64,000 nucleotides of DNA, taken from a delta proteobacterium NaphS2. Lineage in GTDB: Bacteria > Desulfobacterota > DSM-4660 > Desulfatiglandales > Desulfatiglandaceae. Of this stretch, positions 63,375 to 64,000 are shown piece after piece (position 1 is the first letter of the stretch; each line of letters opens with the position of its first letter). The stretch is taken from contig ADZZ01000278.1 in the NCBI GenBank assembly GCA_000179315.1, positions 62,001 to 126,000 on the forward strand, given 5' to 3'. The position numbers and the translations under genes were made by a program. The notes beneath the pieces were generated by a model, which saw nothing but the letters and a program-made list of their open reading frames with translations, was not told the DNA's origin and did not search any database.

Positions 63375-64000
63375 GTCGATAAATTGTTCCTGGCCTCCTG
63401 GATTTTCCGGATTTCCGCCACCAGGGACAGAGATAGCCCCCAGGCCTTCTCACAGAAGGCGGCAAAGGGCTCCAAGGCATCTGGGCAGGGCAGCAGATCG
63501 TTGCCTCTTTTTATCTGCCCCGCGGTAAAGTGGTATGCAGACAGGGCATCAATATACTGCTTCCGTTCTTCTCTGGGGATCACCACTGGGGGAAGGCCGG
63601 CCTTGAGAACGGGAATATTGGCGATAAGCCTTGCCAGCCTCCCGTTGCCGTCAAAAAAAGGATGAATGCGGACAAAGGAGACATGGAGTCTGACATAGGC
63701 ATCCATGGCCAGACGGCTGTCCTCAGGTTTAATGGAATTGATGATTCCATGATACAGTCTGAACCATTTTTCCATGAGCCCGGGCACGTCCCCGGGAGGG
63801 GCATATTCAAACACCACCTGCCTTCCACCCACAACCGCCACTGTCGAATTGGGCTCCTTTTTCCATCCCCCCACCGGCTTGTACACATCAACAATTTTCT
63901 GAACCTGAACGGCTTTGTGAAGAGAGAACAATTGCTCTTCGGTGAACGCGCCGCCTGCTTCCACCAGTTCATAGACCAGATCAATGGCCCTGGCATGGCC
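63371..64000 (-). CDS. Fic-domain protein, C-terminal part only (runs off the right edge)
   Basis: The frame is open to the window end. The visible part has GWKKEPNSTVAV, then a Fic motif HPFFDGNGRLARLI (canonical HPFxDGNGRxxR) near the middle, and a helical C-terminus. Fic proteins AMPylate or otherwise modify target proteins. The N-terminal part, which in many family members carries an inhibitory helix, is outside the window. It is directly upstream of cas4 with a 4-base overlap, so it is probably on the same transcript. Confidence 0.85.
   Translation of the reverse strand, partial: GHARAIDLVYELVEAGGAFTEEQLFSLHKAVQVQKIVDVYKPVGGWKKEPNSTVAVVGGRQVVFEYAPPGDVPGLMEKWFRLYHGIINSIKPEDSRLAMDAYVRLHVSFVRIHPFFDGNGRLARLIANIPVLKAGLPPVVIPREERKQYIDALSAYHFTAGQIKRGNDLLPCPDALEPFAAFCEKAWGLSLSLVAEIRKIQEARNNLST

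Overview
The window reads as a chromosomal segment of a Gram-negative anaerobe, most likely a deltaproteobacterium (Desulfobacterota). This rests on hopanoid-type genes, a multi-cluster iron-sulfur NADH diaphorase module, a corrinoid-activator-like ASKHA ferredoxin protein, a full Ara4N lipid A modification operon and a type I-C CRISPR locus. The lineage is inferred from family content only; no rRNA or tRNA gene was seen. Genes are densely packed, often with ATGA overlaps.

Layout. 1-9,083 (leftward): an isoprenoid/hopanoid cluster. dusB is followed by an IspH-UbiA fusion, a GT2 glycosyltransferase, hpnB, an hpnO-like aminotransferase, an hpnN-like RND transporter, and the start of an exported protein at the window edge. 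9,105-14,836 (leftward): a redox module made of an ASKHA/ferredoxin protein, a cyclic-nucleotide-binding protein and NuoE-, NuoF- and NuoG/HoxU-like subunits, without any hydrogenase or complex I membrane gene. 15,063-18,738: a Rossmann protein, a truncated PNPOx-like gene, and a MoxR ATPase paired with a TraB/ChaN-like protein. 18,831-22,389: ordinary core genes rlmE-yebC-ruvC-ruvA-ruvB.

22,400-33,550 is an accessory island: a methyltransferase and glutamate dehydrogenase homologue with visibly more A+T and AGA/AGG codons, a transposase remnant broken by an in-frame stop, a surface-glycan set (flippase, small membrane protein, FAD oxidoreductase carrying the same membrane domain as a C-terminal extension, GT2, GT39-like protein), a glycosyltransferase remnant, an orphan pcaD-like hydrolase and a second transposase remnant. 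33,549-36,779 (leftward): two DUF2889-type proteins, one fused to a PHP domain, and a DUF169-CoaE fusion. 37,296-42,126: a truncated ISKra4-like transposase, a SIR2-like protein, two exported thioredoxin-fold proteins, a small unknown protein, an ADP-ribosylglycohydrolase homologue and a GAF protein, ending in a good intrinsic terminator.

42,358-48,159: the branched-chain amino acid ABC transporter livKHMGF plus a DUF4405-type membrane protein, facing an HD phosphohydrolase. 49,235-52,459: a large secreted beta-helix protein. 52,597-59,871: an arn operon (ArnE/F-like, ArnB, ArnC, ArnA, ArnD, ArnT) that would add aminoarabinose to lipid A. 59,969-64,000: a GspF fragment running into a degenerate repeat, a 15-repeat type I-C array, a leader, and cas2, cas1, cas4. 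cas4 overlaps a Fic-family gene that runs off the window; no interference gene is present in the window.

The points most worth following up are the Fic-cas4 coupling, the shared membrane domain that occurs both free and fused, the IspH-UbiA and DUF169-CoaE fusions, and the MoxR/TraB-like pair.
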